This document shows positions 36,548 to 47,803 of a stretch of 64,000 bases of DNA, one piece after another. Numbering within the stretch: the stretch's first letter is position 1; every line of letters begins with the position of its first letter. The stretch is taken from positions 3,224,001 through 3,288,000 of the forward strand of contig JANFAH010000001.1 of NCBI GenBank assembly GCA_024663395.1, written 5' to 3'. The position numbers and the translations under genes were made by a program. The stretch is from Pisolithus tinctorius (taxonomy: Eukaryota; Basidiomycota; Agaricomycetes; Boletales; Pisolithaceae). The notes below the pieces were generated by a model, which saw only the letters and a program-made list of their open reading frames with translations, ran no database searches and was not told the DNA's origin.

Positions 36548-37908
36548 TCACAGTCTATGACCCGGAACAGCCCAAAAGATCAGCGTTAGTGCTGTCGAAC
36601 AGAGCGCCACGAGGGTAGTGACCCATATGGCCCGACCCAGGAGGAGCTTCTTCACGTATGGCTCGCGGATCGTGAGGGTGCGGAAGGGCGTCGATTCGGA
36701 TTGCCCGAGGAAGACGAGGATTGGGTCCAACTCGTATTGATGTGAAATAAGAAATAGGATGGCAAACGTAAAGGGAAGGAAAAGCTGTCACAAGGTGGTT
36801 AGGATCAATAATGCGTGACAAGGGTTCCAGTAGAAAAAAAGGTACGCACGAAAAATCGCTTCGACTTTGGCGTCACGTCGAGGAAGATAAGCGAGAATCC
36901 CACTGCGAGACCGATCCACAAGATAATTAATCCAAGGACTAGTCGCACAAGGGCTGACAGGGGTGTCAAATTTCCGAAAGCTTTGGCCCGAAGGAATCGC
37001 GGGAAGGCATCTTGTTCCATCGCGCGGAAGCAGTACTCCTTTTGTGCATGGAACATGTCAGGCACATGAGCCAGCAGGTTGAGCTCGTTCTGTGTCTTGG
37101 GCTCTTGTGTGCTGCTCAGCGGAAATGAATGGATCCGAAGTGCTGGAGGAAGGTATATCTCGTGATTCTCTGGAGAGTTGACGGTATTAGGTGGGCAGAG
37201 ATAGCGATAGAAGATACGCTCCGCGGAAGCGATGAGGTCCATGCGAGTGATAGCTGCGGAGCGAGGGATGATTGTGGGTGCACGCGAGGCCCGCCTCATG
37301 AAAAAAGTGGGAGTGCGGCCTGAAAGGGAGAAAGGAGTCGTCGAACGGGGAGGGTCGTAGTCTGCTGTAGGGGATGATGCGGACGCGATTCGCTCCTTCT
37401 CAAGACCGGGAGTTCGTGAGGGGGGACTGGTAGAGCGCTCCCCGCTCTGTTTCTCCTCGCCCGTAGCGGCTAAAGCTTGTTTTTCCTGGTCACTTAAAAG
37501 GTCCGCTGTACTCGTAGTACTTCGTTTGGGAGGACCGGGTTGAAGACCGACGACCGTGCCATAAATTGATCCACGCCTCCTCGCATAATCCCAATACTGA
37601 GGCCAGTCCTCCTTGATCGTTCGTCCCGACTTGCGGACGTCCTTGAAGTAAGCCCTGCAGAGATTCTCATGCTGTTGCACATCAAGCCAAAAGTCCAGTA
37701 TGTCTTCTGCCCCTTCACGCTGAAGGAACAAGCTGCACGAATAGCAGTTAGACCACGATGCGAGGGAGCGCCAAGGCGGGACTGACTAGAACATAAACAA
37801 GTCGACGGGGGGTCGCGTTCGTCTTGAGAGGACCTCCGTGAAGGATGGGAGCCTGTGCTTGCGGCTGTTGAGCCAGTCTTCCTGTTGTGTCTTCTGCTCG
37901 TCGTCCAT
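36548..37908 (-). CDS. RAX1: RGS-domain membrane protein, RAX1-like
   Basis: Three exons: 37787-37908, 36848-37732, 36548-36785; 414 residues from ATG 37908 (MDDEQKTQQEDWLNS). The RGS part is split: SFTEVLSRRTRPPVDLFMF, REGAEDILDFWLDVQQHENL, then after a Ser/Pro-rich insert ERIFYRYLCPPNTVN and AMEQDAFPRFLRAKAF. Three membrane helices follow (LGLIILWIGLAVGFSLIF, LPFTFAILFLIS, VTTLVALCSTALTLIFW) with the conserved SESTPFRTLTIREPYVKKLL between the last two. RGS plus three C-terminal helices is the Rax1 layout, a protein of bud-site and polarity control. The second intron keeps frame only with a GC-AG splice (GCGTAC). An open frame with one hydrophobic stretch upstream (37930-38153) may be a 5' exon but overlaps the NDUFA2 start. 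Confidence 0.8.
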
Positions 37909-38118
37909 GTCGTCGATTGGCTGTCTGTCAGTGTCAGGGATGCCCTTGGGGAAGGGGCTTCGACCGTGTCCGGGTCACCAGCGAGCTGAGGGCGTTTCAA
38001 AGCAACCAACCAAGTTCCCACCCATGCGACCATGCAGTAGCCTATTATGTAAGCAATACAGCCGAACTTTACCCAGCCCACCGTCGAAACGCAGCCCCCT
38101 ACCAAACTCATCTCCGTC
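37909..38118. promoter_or_regulatory. Divergent promoter region (RAX1-like / NDUFA2)
   Basis: 210 bp between start codons on opposite strands. It contains an open minus-strand frame with a hydrophobic segment, discussed under the RAX1-like gene. Confidence 0.4.
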
Positions 38119-38543
38119 ATGTCCTCGTTTGCAAAGGCACTGTCGCCTACCATTCGTGAGGTCCGAATCCTGTTTTGTCAGTCCGGACTGGCCTCTGAAG
38201 GCACGCGGTGAGGGAAAAAAAAATGGGCTGCGGAATCAGACGGAACTGGCTCACCCAATTCCCAGTCAATTTGTCCTTGCAAACTACCCTGTCATCAAGA
38301 AACACAACCCAGACCTACCCATTCTGATCAGGGAGGCGAACGGAACACCAGCACGCGTTTTTGCACGTTTTGGTGCGTTCCTCGTTCATGTGTTGCAGCG
38401 CTAGCTGCGCCCCTTTCTAGCATTAGCTGAGCTGCTGTTGCTCCTATTTCACAGGGCGTGGTGTGGAAAAACACGTTGAACTAGATAATCTATCTACAGG
38501 GGATGTAGCCTCTAGAGTGGCCCATCTTTTGAACGGGTCATGA
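38119..38543 (+). CDS. NDUFA2: NADH:ubiquinone oxidoreductase (complex I) subunit B8/NDUFA2
   Basis: Three exons: 38119-38207, 38266-38372, 38455-38543; 94 residues, the family's normal size. Exon 1 begins MSSFAKALSPTIREVRILFC; exon 2 has QFVLANYPVIKKHNPDLPIL and IREANGTPARVFARF; exon 3 has GRGVEKHVELDNLS. This small thioredoxin-fold subunit sits on the matrix arm of complex I. Phases agree at both junctions (CG+T, G+GG), and donors and acceptors are standard. The exons are too short to show as a long frame; most of exon 2 is visible only as QFVLANYPVIKKHN. Together with the type II dehydrogenase at 13861 the window encodes parts of both NADH oxidation routes. Confidence 0.92.
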
Positions 38544-38982
38544 CCATTTCGCTACCCCGTCGCCCACCGAAATAAGACGCCGTTGTTTACAATGTATAGC
38601 CCGGTGTGACACGCGGAAACAACTTCGCAGCTCGGAAGTCAGGATAGTGTGGATGGCTCTGACATGGCTGTTCCTCGATACTCGTCTCGTACAGGTGAGT
38701 GCGTCTGCATGGTGTAGTGCGTAGCACTGCATTCTTGCCTCAAGGATTCGTTGCATTTCGCGCGAGGCGTTGTGGAACGCCTGTTTGCGCTAACATGGGG
38801 ACCCAAGTAGTTGAACGTCCTAGTTCAACTTGTCACATAGATCCATCCACGGTGATAAATATGTTTAATCAGATGATCGCTCATTATCGTGGAAACTCAT
38901 CGGGAAACAACAGGGTATGGTTAATACTTGCGAACCGAGATCTCCAGCGTTGGGCAGAGTTGGGATCGCACTCGCTTGACTA
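38544..38982. other. Intergenic between convergent gene ends; nothing recognised
   Basis: 439 bp with only short frames. Confidence 0.5.
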
Positions 38983-40617
38983 TTAGACCTCCCTCTTAGC
39001 TTCTCCCAGCACACCTTCGCCATACTTTCCGGCTTTCTCTACGCCGACCACCGCTTCGTGCTCCTTCCGAAGGTTTCGTATCATCCCAAATTGGTATACC
39101 AACACTAAAATTCCACAAATGATGGTTATGACTCCTGTGATAATGATGGTCGATTCCGCAGTCGTGCTAAAGAAACCTCCCTGAGTGCCGTAAACGTTCG
39201 TTAATGTCGAGATTACTCCCGCAAGGGAATTCAATAGACCAGGGCTGATAACACGGAATGTCAGGCCAGCCTGGACCCGCAACGTGCACCACTCACACAA
39301 AGATTCGGTTCACGATCCAGATGTAATTATCGTGCCATCGCCACCACAACCAGATCATCCCGCAGCTTCCGATGCCTGTGCATAGCCACGCAATCACCAG
39401 CCTTTTCACGTGCACGAGGTTAGATTATTTTGCCATGTCAGATGAAATTGCACTCACAGTGGTACGTTGTTGATGATGGCTGCGATTTGATTCGCTGTGC
39501 TTCCAGCTGGCTGATCCTTCCATGAAGCAAAAGTTCCGGGGAACAGGATAAAACCAGCTAGTAATAGCCAGGTAAAGAACGACGCTAGTAACTTGTACAA
39601 CTCTGGGATGTCGTCTAATGCAAGCAGCATCCTCACATAGCGCGTCTGTGTACCATTACCCATGTTAGAGTGCAGGCCCGGCATCGAGTGCACGTCCGAA
39701 ATGTGTCCGGGGTCTATGTGATGATGCGGTTCCTGCAGTTTATGAGGCGAATGTGTGCGTATCGTCTCGACGACGGTAGATGGGTGTGGCTGATGCAAAC
39801 TGGTTCTGGTATGTGTCCTCGTTAAGACATGATGGTCGACTTCACCGCGATCCGCGCTAGTTTGACGATCAGGAGATGGCTTGTAAACTGCGTAGTGCTT
39901 TCGGTCATCGTCAGGGCGCCCGGAAGTTGATGGATATCTGTGAGGAACGGGACTCGGAGGACGGGATCGGGATCGAGAACGAGGACGATGTGAGTGACTA
40001 AGATGAACAACCCCATGAGTACCAGAATTGCTACGTGCGCGTGAGGTGTGGTGGGTATGGTGTGTCGATTGAGTGGACGCTTCATGTTGTCCGCTTGGTT
40101 GTCGTCGATGAGAACTATGATGTGACGTTTGACGTGTCAAATTCGAACGAGATCCAGCTGGAAATCTGTGTTGTGCGTGGGCTGAATAGCCCGGAGCATA
40201 GCCAGGGTCACCCTCGAAATCGGGAGGTTGGGCGATGGGCATCACAGGTAGGGAAGGAAGATCTTTGTTAAGTGGGTCGTGCTGTGTCCCAAGAGAAGTT
40301 CCCTGCCTCGAGGAAGTGCGGCTATGAACTGAGAACGGCACTGGTGACGCGCTGGATGGCTGCAATATGGAAGCCTGCGTGGACGAATCACTCTGCGGTG
40401 AATCGCCAGTTTGGATCCGCGTATTAGTACGAAGTAGAGCGCCAAACGAAGGAGTGGATGGATCGCCAACGCATTCAACAGCTGCGTCGAGAGACCCCTG
40501 TGATAATACGGAGTCGGTTATCCGACGAACAATAGGTCGTCGCACCGGACAGGGATGGCCTGGGTCACTTGCAGCCCGTAGCTGGCGCTGCTGTGACGGC
40601 ACACCTGAGGTAGACAT
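38983..40617 (-). CDS. Four-helix membrane protein with long disordered N-terminus (tandem family, copy A)
   Basis: Three exons: 39458-40617, 39297-39401, 38983-39244; 508 residues from ATG 40617 (MSTSGVPSQQ). The first 300 or so residues are Ser/His/Arg/Pro-rich and probably unstructured. Then MLLALDDIPELYKLLASFF leads into helix 1 (WLLLAGFILFPGTF); exon 2 encodes helix 2 (LVIAWLCTGIGSCGMIWLWW) and YIWIVNRIF; exon 3 a weakly hydrophobic helix (LLNSLAGVISTLTNVYG) and helix 4 (STIIITGVITIICGILVLVY) with RKEHE after it. Copies B and C have the same exon plan; exon 2 is 105 nt in all three. I know no function; related fungal proteins are listed as uncharacterised. GTG codons upstream are in frame, but the ATG fits the start of copies B and C. 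Confidence 0.85.
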
Positions 40618-40952
40618 ATATGTACTATGTAGTACTTCTGAATATCCTGGCACAAAAGAGAACAGGAAGAAACGTTCAGATGGCCCGGTAAATAGATTGT
40701 AGGCAACTTAGGAAGATTATTAGTGCCCTGACATGGCACCGCACGGCCGTCATTAATCATTGTCGGCGCTCAGCATCTCCGGTCCCTGCTCATTTGATGA
40801 CGTCGTCACTTCTATCCGGCGCGGGTGGTGTCTACCTCAACTCGACGACGGCTGGATCACAAGCATGATGGACTCAGATGCGAGAGTAAAGAGCTACATC
40901 AATACACGTGTGACTAAAGGAACAACTCGGATAACGACAGAAACAAGTTACA

Positions 40953-42200
40953 CTATACGTACCGCCAGGGTTTGAATGTTTCAGCCCTCGTCTGCGGCTG
41001 TATCTCCTCGCTCTTCTGTTCCACGATCACCCCCGCGTTTCGCTTTCCAGTATCCCTCTCCCCCTCTATTCTCTCATGCTCCTTTCTCAGACGCCGTATG
41101 AACACCCACTGGTATATCACCACCAGAACTCCGCAGATCACGGCAACAGTACCTGTGACGACAATCGTTGCCCGCACATTTGAGCTGGACAAGTTGCCTT
41201 GCGTCTCATAGGCGTTCGTTACGGTAGAAATTACCCCTGCGACGGAATTTAGAAGACCGGGCCTGCGTGTCAGGAGATATCAGGTAGGTCTCAACCCGTA
41301 AACTTGTCCACTACTTACACGAAGACCCGGCTAACAACCCAAATGTAGTTTCGTCTCCACCGCCACCATAACCAGATCATCCCTGCGCCCCCGAGCCCTG
41401 TACACACCGATGCAATCACAAGTCTTTGGATATACAATCACTAAATTCCCACACAGGACACAGGAGACTTCCACCTACAGCGGCATGTTCCTGATGAACG
41501 TCGCAATCTCATATTCGGCAGTATCAGTCGGTCGAGTCGCCCACGATGCGAACGTCCCCGGAAACAGAACAAATCCAGCCAGCAACATCCAGGTAGAGAG
41601 TCCCGCTATCACCGTGTACCAGTCCGGAATGTAGTCCATCGCAAGTATCATCTTCACGTAGGGAGTTTGCACGTGCTCATACAAGTTGGCATGTAAACCT
41701 GGCATTGGGTGCAAGGTTGAGATATGCGGAGGGATAGGCGCGGGGCGGTGAACTTCATGCAGTCCATTGGCCTCAGGATCAGCTTCAACGTCCGTAGGTT
41801 GGTGCGGTTGTTCGAAGCAGGCACTAGACACGGAGTGTGCTTTCCATGAAGCCTTGTGATCGGTCCCAACTCGAGTCGTGGCGACGGATTGACGGGCAGA
41901 CGATGGCGTTGGGATTTCCTCAGGGTTTTGCGAGTTTCCAGTAACTGTATTTAGGCGCGCACGACCTGATGCGTGTATGCAGGAAGTGGCACCACGCGTG
42001 CCGGAGCTTCTGCGCGAGGTGTTGTGTGCCAGCGGATTCACTGGCACATGGTACTGATATTTGGATTGTTCCCAACGCGGGCCCGGATAGGACATCGGGC
42101 GTATCGCATTTGAGTGAGGTTCCGGAGAAGTCTGCTCTTGATCCGCTAGGGAACCTTCTACAGAACCTTCCTCATATGCCGTAGCTTCGGCGGTAGACAT
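40953..42200 (-). CDS. Four-helix membrane protein (tandem family, copy B)
   Basis: Three exons: 41479-42200, 41319-41423, 40953-41262; 378 residues. It starts MSTAEATAYEEGS, then a shorter disordered region, HPMPGLHANLYEH, helix 1 (WMLLAGFVLFPGTFASW), helix 2 (LVIASVCTGLGGAGMIWLWW), YIWVVSRVF, LLNSVAGVISTVTNAY, and helix 4 (ATIVVTGTVAVICGVLVVIY) followed by RKEHERIEGE. It lies 335 bp downstream of copy A on the same strand. A preceding ATG (42203) is adjacent. The helix 1 lead is ILAMDYIPDWYTV where A and C have LLALDDIP. Location in a membrane is inferred from hydrophobicity; no signal peptide is seen. Confidence 0.85.
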
Positions 42201-43421
42201 CATGTGTTAGGGGTTGAACGTGGGTAAATTACCACTGTAAGCGAGTGGAAGAGGGGTGAGTGGTCGATCTTGTTTAAACGAGGTCTTGGGTGGAACAGCA
42301 CTGATGGGGCAGACAGCACAAGCAGGGAAGGGGGGCGTTCGCCTTGCCAGTCAGACGAAGTCCGACACTGATCGTATCGGTGGGTAGCAGCGATTATATC
42401 CTTGATGCCTCGTGTCGCACACGATGGCGCATTAAACATTTTTCACATTTCTACGCAACAGGTGCGACGCATCACATTATTCGATCGCTTTGTGGTAAAC
42501 GCCCGTGCAACTTCTGGTGCCGATGTGCTGACAGACGCCAAGGTTCGCGTATTCTTTTTTGGTGTCTGCTTGCCAGCCTTGTGGCACACGAGGAATATCG
42601 GAACCCCCTGCGGCATGGAATCAGCGTCTCGATTGTTCAACAACACATCGAAGATCCACTTTGCGGACCTCCACTTCGCGATTCTTGGGGGTCGGGCAAG
42701 TTCAGAAAAAGGAAGGAGAACAAGCGCGTGTTCTAACTTCACATCCATAAGCGCCAAACGCCTGCATGATCCGAGGGGGGAACCGAGATTCCTCGGTGAT
42801 GAGGTAGCCACTGGGCGGCAGTTGCAACGTCAGGCGAGTGACGAGCGAGACGGTTTGAGAGCGTGACTGATTGAAGGGATGTATATTCGGTAATCGCTTG
42901 ATACATTGTAACTATAAATCGTGCTGATAGGGTTGCCACGATTGAACGATCCTTGCAACGAGTTGTATTGCTCGCGCAATTTTCCAGGCGAGGGCAAGGG
43001 TCATCTCCCTGGACGACTTCGTCTGAAGGTTACTGGCAGTTGCGAATATCGACAACCACGCGCAACGTGTGGCCTTTGCCCAGGGTCGAACCTTCAAGAA
43101 CGTTGATAGGCAGGATCCGGCTACTACTTACCGGTATCGACGTGCGCCGCTATGATAAGCATGGAGGTAACATCACATGCGAACCACACATGCACGCTAA
43201 AAGTGGCTTCGGAACGTTCTGAGCACTATATACGCTTCGACATGAGAGCCGCACACCTGACAGGTCACGTTAGCAAGGGTGGACACTCTAACTTCAACTA
43301 TGGGAGTCAACTCGGACTCGAAATGTTCGACCGAAGGGTGAGTAAATCGTAAGTTCATGACTCCATGACAGGGGCGTACAGCAATGGATGACAAAATACA
43401 CTACACCGTCCCATCTTTTCC
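42201..43421. other. Intergenic between copies B and C
   Basis: 1.2 kb. Contains a 28-bp motif (42402-42429) that recurs upstream of copy C. A plus-strand frame (42402-42866) and a minus-strand one (42443-42811) are open but lack family resemblance and splice support, so I leave them out. Confidence 0.5.
42402..42429 (-). repeat. Upstream motif of copy B, shared with copy C (44828-44855)
   Basis: tTGATGCCTCgTGTCgCACACGATGGC here and tCGATGCCTCaTGTCaCACACGATGGC at 44828 differ at three or four positions and lie about 200 bp before each start codon. This could be a conserved promoter element or simply part of the duplication. Confidence 0.6.
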
Positions 43422-44612
43422 TCAAACTTCCTTGCTTCCCTTTCCAGCCTTTCTTTCTCCCTCTATCCTATCGTGCTCTTTCCTCAGTCCCCGTATCAAC
43501 ACGAACTGGTATATCAATACCATCAAGGCACAAATCACCATAATGGCACCCGTAACAATGATCGTTGACAATGCAGACGAGCTGATCAAAGCGCCAAGGT
43601 TGCCGAAACCACTGGTGCCAGATAAAGAGCCTGCGCTGCTGTAAATATTAGACAACGTAGAAATTAGCCCTGCGAGAGAATTTAAAAGACCGGGGCTGTT
43701 GGCACGAAAAGTCAGGTCAACTTCCACCTACTATAAACTTGTCAACTCACACGAAGATCCTGTTGACAATCCAGATATAGTTCTTTCTCCATCGCCACCA
43801 TAGCCAAAGCATTCCTAATCCTCCAATGCCCGTACACACCCATGCGATCACCAGCCTTTCCGAACAATTTAAATCACATATGAACACGGAAGAATTACCA
43901 CTTACAATGGTACGTTGTTGATTACGGAAGCAAGCTCATGTTCGGTAGTACCGGGTGGTTTATCTGCCCACGTCGCGAATGTCCCAGGAAATAGAATAAA
44001 ACCAGCCAACAATATCCAGGTGAAAAACGCCGCCAACACTTTGTACAGGTTCGGAATGTCGTCTAGTGCAAGTAACATCTCCACGTAACGGGTCTGGGCG
44101 TACTCATGTGTGCCAGAGTGCAGACCTGGCATGGGATGTGTGGTCGAAATATGTGTAGGATCAATGTTGTGGCGGTGAACCTCATGCAGCTTATCAGCGG
44201 CAGGGCTGGCTTCCGTGGCCTTACGTTGGTGTGATTCAGAGTGGGGACTGGACACAGTGTGCGCGCGCGACATGACACCATGGTCAGCCTCAGCCCGAGT
44301 TCCGTCACCTGTCTGGCCAGTAGGCGATGACGCTGAGGCCTCCGCATGCTTCGGCGATTCCTCAGCAGGGGCACCCGTGTGCACAGGATTCGGTGCATCC
44401 AGGTGGGTGGAGGCATCATGCGTGGCAGTACTTCTGTGCGAGGTATGGTGTGTCAATTGACTCGTTGGCTGATCACTGGTTTTCCCCGGATGTGGGCTCT
44501 GACGCGATGGCTGGCGTACTACATTTGAATGAACTTCCGGCGAGGTTTGCTGTTGAGAACCTTCAACCTTGCCGGGTCCTTCTTCTGATCTCGTAGTTTG
44601 GGTGGTAGACAT
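43422..44612 (-). CDS. Four-helix membrane protein (tandem family, copy C)
   Basis: Three exons: 43906-44612, 43751-43855, 43422-43695; 361 residues from ATG 44612 (MSTTQTTRSEEGP). The disordered start contains HRSTATHDAS; then HPMPGLHSGTHEYAQTRYVE, LLALDDIPNLYKVLA, helix 1 (FFTWILLAGFILFPGTFATW), helix 2 (LVIAWVCTGIGGLGMLWLWW), NYIWIVNRIF, LLNSLAGLISTLSNIY and helix 4 (IIVTGAIMVICALMVLIY), ending RKAGKGSKEV. It is closer to copy A than to B in the helix 1 lead. The third exon has a Gly/Ser insert (SSAGSLSGTSGFGNLG) absent from A and B. Function unknown. Confidence 0.85.
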
Positions 44613-45478
44613 CGCAGGAGATCCCCCGAATATTTCCCTAAAAATCTATTCCTCCTTGAGATGTAGTGGTTACAGTGTAGTGAGAGATGTCACCTGTGTT
44701 CTCGCGCGGAAGAGGCAATTAGAGAGCGTCCCGCACGTTCAACCAAAGCACTGGTACTGGAAGCAGGCTAGGATAAACTCGACACCTGGACGTTTCAGCC
44801 TCCAGAGGTAACTTTATATACATACCCTCGATGCCTCATGTCACACACGATGGCAACTTAATCGGAACTCTTAGAATTCATTCCACAGGTTGGCAGCGTG
44901 CCAGATTAAATATGTGGAACGCCCACAAGGCTTCTAGTGTCTTGATAAGCGCCACCTGTCCCTTTAACGACTTGATGTGACCCGAACAATCAAAAAAAAG
45001 GAGGGACGAACACGAGAGTACATAGACGCGCGCTTTACCTTCACATCATGAATTTTGGGATTAGCGTGATCCGGGAGAAGCGGGATTCCACAACAAGGCA
45101 ACTTGAATCGACTGTTCTTATAAATGTGACCAAGGCAGGTGAGTGGTATGCGATACCAGGTAAAGGCCACTTGGAAGAGAAGAGGGATGTATGGTATGTA
45201 GTTAGTTTTCAACTTCCGCTTCCGGTCATGCGTGAATCCATATGGAAATAACGGCCAGACCCTGCGAGACCCTGAGCACATGAAGTCTTGTGACAAAGTC
45301 GTCTTACCTCGCGTTACGTTTCGGGGTAAGCTTTCGGACAGACACCTTTAGCCGCAATTGCGAGTTATTTTATCGTTCTGATTCAGAAGTGAGTCACAAT
45401 AGTCCGCATAGGGTCATCGCGACGGAATAGAGTGCAATGATGACCAGCATGGATACATTGCATGATCCATGCTGTTAA
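44613..45478. other. Upstream region of copy C and unassigned DNA
   Basis: Holds the second copy of the shared upstream motif (44828-44855). The rest shows no gene. Confidence 0.5.
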
Positions 45479-45823
45479 TTAGGCGAAAAAGGCTTCCGTT
45501 TCGGTAGTGATGTCGTCGAGAGGTAGTCGGATGAGGAGGTAGTTTGGGTCCCTAACTACTACCACCCAAAAGACGACACACTCAAGAACGTTAAGTTGAA
45601 GGCACCCTTCAATTTGCTGCAGACGAGGCGGAACGTCGTTAGGGAATACCGGAACCTCGATCTGTTCCGTTAACTGGGCGGTCGCCAGAGCTGCGGTGGT
45701 GTATGGGTATGGTTGTGTTGTTTCATGGTAAAACTTACGGCCGCTGAAATTTCCACAAGCCCAGTCGTTATAAGTGATCGCAGCGAAAAAGTGACGATTA
45801 GATTGCTTGCACAGGTCCCAGAG
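45479..45823 (-). CDS. Last exon of an uncharacterised gene
   Basis: 115 codons are open from an acceptor (AATCTAG, 45824-45830) to TAA at 45479. The protein reads like real coding sequence: LWDLCKQSNRHFFAAITYND, WACGNFSGRKFYHE, LTEQIEVPVFPNDVPPRLQQ, and an end rich in Val/Leu (VFWVVVVRDPNYLLIRLPL). A strong donor (GTAAGT) 66 nt upstream, after CTCTGGGCAGTA, suggests at least one more exon, which I could not complete. There is no start codon in this exon. No family is recognised, though a CxxS...HFFAAITYxxW pattern reminds me of uncharacterised Agaricomycete proteins. It could be a decayed gene. Confidence 0.45.
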   Translation of the reverse strand, partial: LWDLCKQSNRHFFAAITYNDWACGNFSGRKFYHETTQPYPYTTAALATAQLTEQIEVPVFPNDVPPRLQQIEGCLQLNVLECVVFWVVVVRDPNYLLIRLPLDDITTETEAFFA

Positions 45824-45908
45824 CTAGATTGGAGCGGGGACTGAGTTCACGTATTTCAGTACAATGTACCATTTGACTTACTACTGCCCAGAGTACGCTG
45901 GATTAATA

Positions 45909-46051
45909 GGGAGGTCGATTAGTCTGAATCACGTCGAGGCTACCCGGATTTTGCTTGTGAAATAAGAGCCAGTGCAAGGTCGAAATCTATCACCAAAGAC
46001 CTACCTTTCCCTCGTGCGTAAGGTCTTGTAGATTACCTCAATCGACCTCCC
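45909..46051. repeat. 143-bp inverted-repeat structure
   Basis: Twelve-base ends GGGAGGTCGATT (45909-45920) and AATCGACCTCCC (46040-46051) are perfectly inverted, with a second imperfect pair nested inside (AAGACCT / AGGTCTT, then ATCTA / TAGAT). It could form a hairpin, or be a tiny mobile element. It lies just upstream of the exon at 45479-45823. Confidence 0.6.
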
Positions 46052-47803
46052 AATACGGGACGATAATCAGTATCATCGATAATTCACCGGGTTTCGGTCC
46101 CGGCTAATTGGAACTTTAGAACCGGACAAGGCAAGGAGTTGAGCAATGCATGCCAGTCTAAGAATATCGAACTTCGAACCCTAGATGGGAAATCGTGAAT
46201 TTAGGTCGAAAAACGTCGTTTGTTGGACAGGTGACCCCGAAAACAACCGGTAGGTCGTTCCAACGATCCGAAGAGTAACTATCTTTAATATACCAGTCAA
46301 GTCCGCAACGTGGTTGATCTCGTGAGTGTTGGGAATATCAGCATCATGCGAGGCCTGCGGTGCCAGTTGAAGGGGGAGCGAGGTTGACCGCCACGTCATT
46401 GGACATAGGTGTAACGGGAATGCTAATGTCGGGGACAGTATCTATCCCTGTAAAGTAATTATTTCAGCAAATTAAAAATCCGTTTAAGTTTGAATAGCTT
46501 ACAAGTACTGAAGGCTCTCCGCAGAGCGATGCCTTGGATTCTCTCCATGAAGAGCAATTTGCGTGTTCCAAGAGGGACCTCAAGGTCTAGACGATAGCAC
46601 CGCTTGTTATCAGACCCCGGTCGCTTTCCGATGGTATAGGCCGGCATCCATCCCTACCTCAGATATCGCTTGAGTGAATGAGTAGAGTCTAGTAATGGTA
46701 ATGCTTGGACGACCCTGCCGCACTGGCAGTACTTGGGGGTCCCGGAGGAGTGCATATGATTCCTAGGTTATAGCCGCTTTGGGATATCAGTTATTACCGG
46801 AGGGAGAGGAGGGGGAAACGGTCCATTGGGATACTAATAAATTATCTTCTCCCCATTGGCAGCATACGTTAGTCGTTCTAGAACCATGATGAATGGCTGG
46901 TGGACAGAGAGGGGCTAGTGTACATGGGGCGATGTGAACAGGTGGTGTCATTGCAAGACGGTTTTTTTACTCTTTATCGCACGTTGTGATGCAGCACCTG
47001 GGCCGCCCGCCATCGAGGTCAAAGCGGCCGTAGACAAGAACAAGGCGTCACTGGGCCGTTGACAAAGGAAACGGGTTCTCTTGTACATTTTACATATGTA
47101 CACCGGATACAATGTTTATTGGTGTCGTACAAAGACGATACTTGATAGCGAACAAGTTGTTCGCTCAGACCCGTCCTGTCGAAAGCCGCACGGCTGACTT
47201 CCCTCTTGGGAATCCGGGCAACTGGGTGGACTGATGACAGATATTCGAGCACCGCAAGTTTTTATTCACAGGCAGAAAGTGCTCGACGCCTAGTCTGGTG
47301 GCCAGGCTACTCAGCACCGTCCAGGTAGGGTTGCCTTCCTTCGACCACAATGCCTAGCTAGTAGTATATGTTGGATCTCAACACACACACTGCGGAATAT
47401 AATATCATTGACGACTGTTCGATCTTGAATTCACAACTGTTTCGGCCAAGTCGCGCACTGTCCAGCCTGCTGCATAAGCAGGTAAATAAGTCTATCCATT
47501 ATGTATGTCCATGTGTCACGAAACACTGGTGACAAATGACCATGATGATATACTAGAATGTACGTTGTCTAGGGGAGTGGAAATATCGTAATCACTGTCG
47601 TCAATAAAGATGTGTCCGCCAGGTTACCTGCCGGCCGTCGTGTTCCTAGGGGGATTGTTCGAGTATACAGCAGTAAGGAGCGTGAAAGACGTGCAAGAGC
47701 GGGACTGAGGATGACATAAGCAACCCACTGTCAGGGGTTGACGTTGAAGCATACGATGAGTGCATCTCGTGGGACAGCCAGAGCATAGCGAAGGCAACAT
47801 GCA
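46052..47803. other. Gene-poor stretch; nothing recognised
   Basis: 1.75 kb with only short frames on both strands. I see no transposon ends, tRNA or spliced gene. Confidence 0.5.

Noticed and set aside
37930..38153. Minus-strand frame with a hydrophobic helix (GCIAYIIGYCMVAWVGTWLV) as first exon of the RAX1-like gene
   Set aside because: Its beginning is antisense to exon 1 of NDUFA2 and its frame does not join the RGS frame without an awkward splice. Kept only as an alternative.
42443..42811. 122-codon minus-strand frame with IFLVCHKAG, reminiscent of a GTPase NKxD region
   Set aside because: No P-loop or other GTPase motifs nearby, and no splice sites that extend it.
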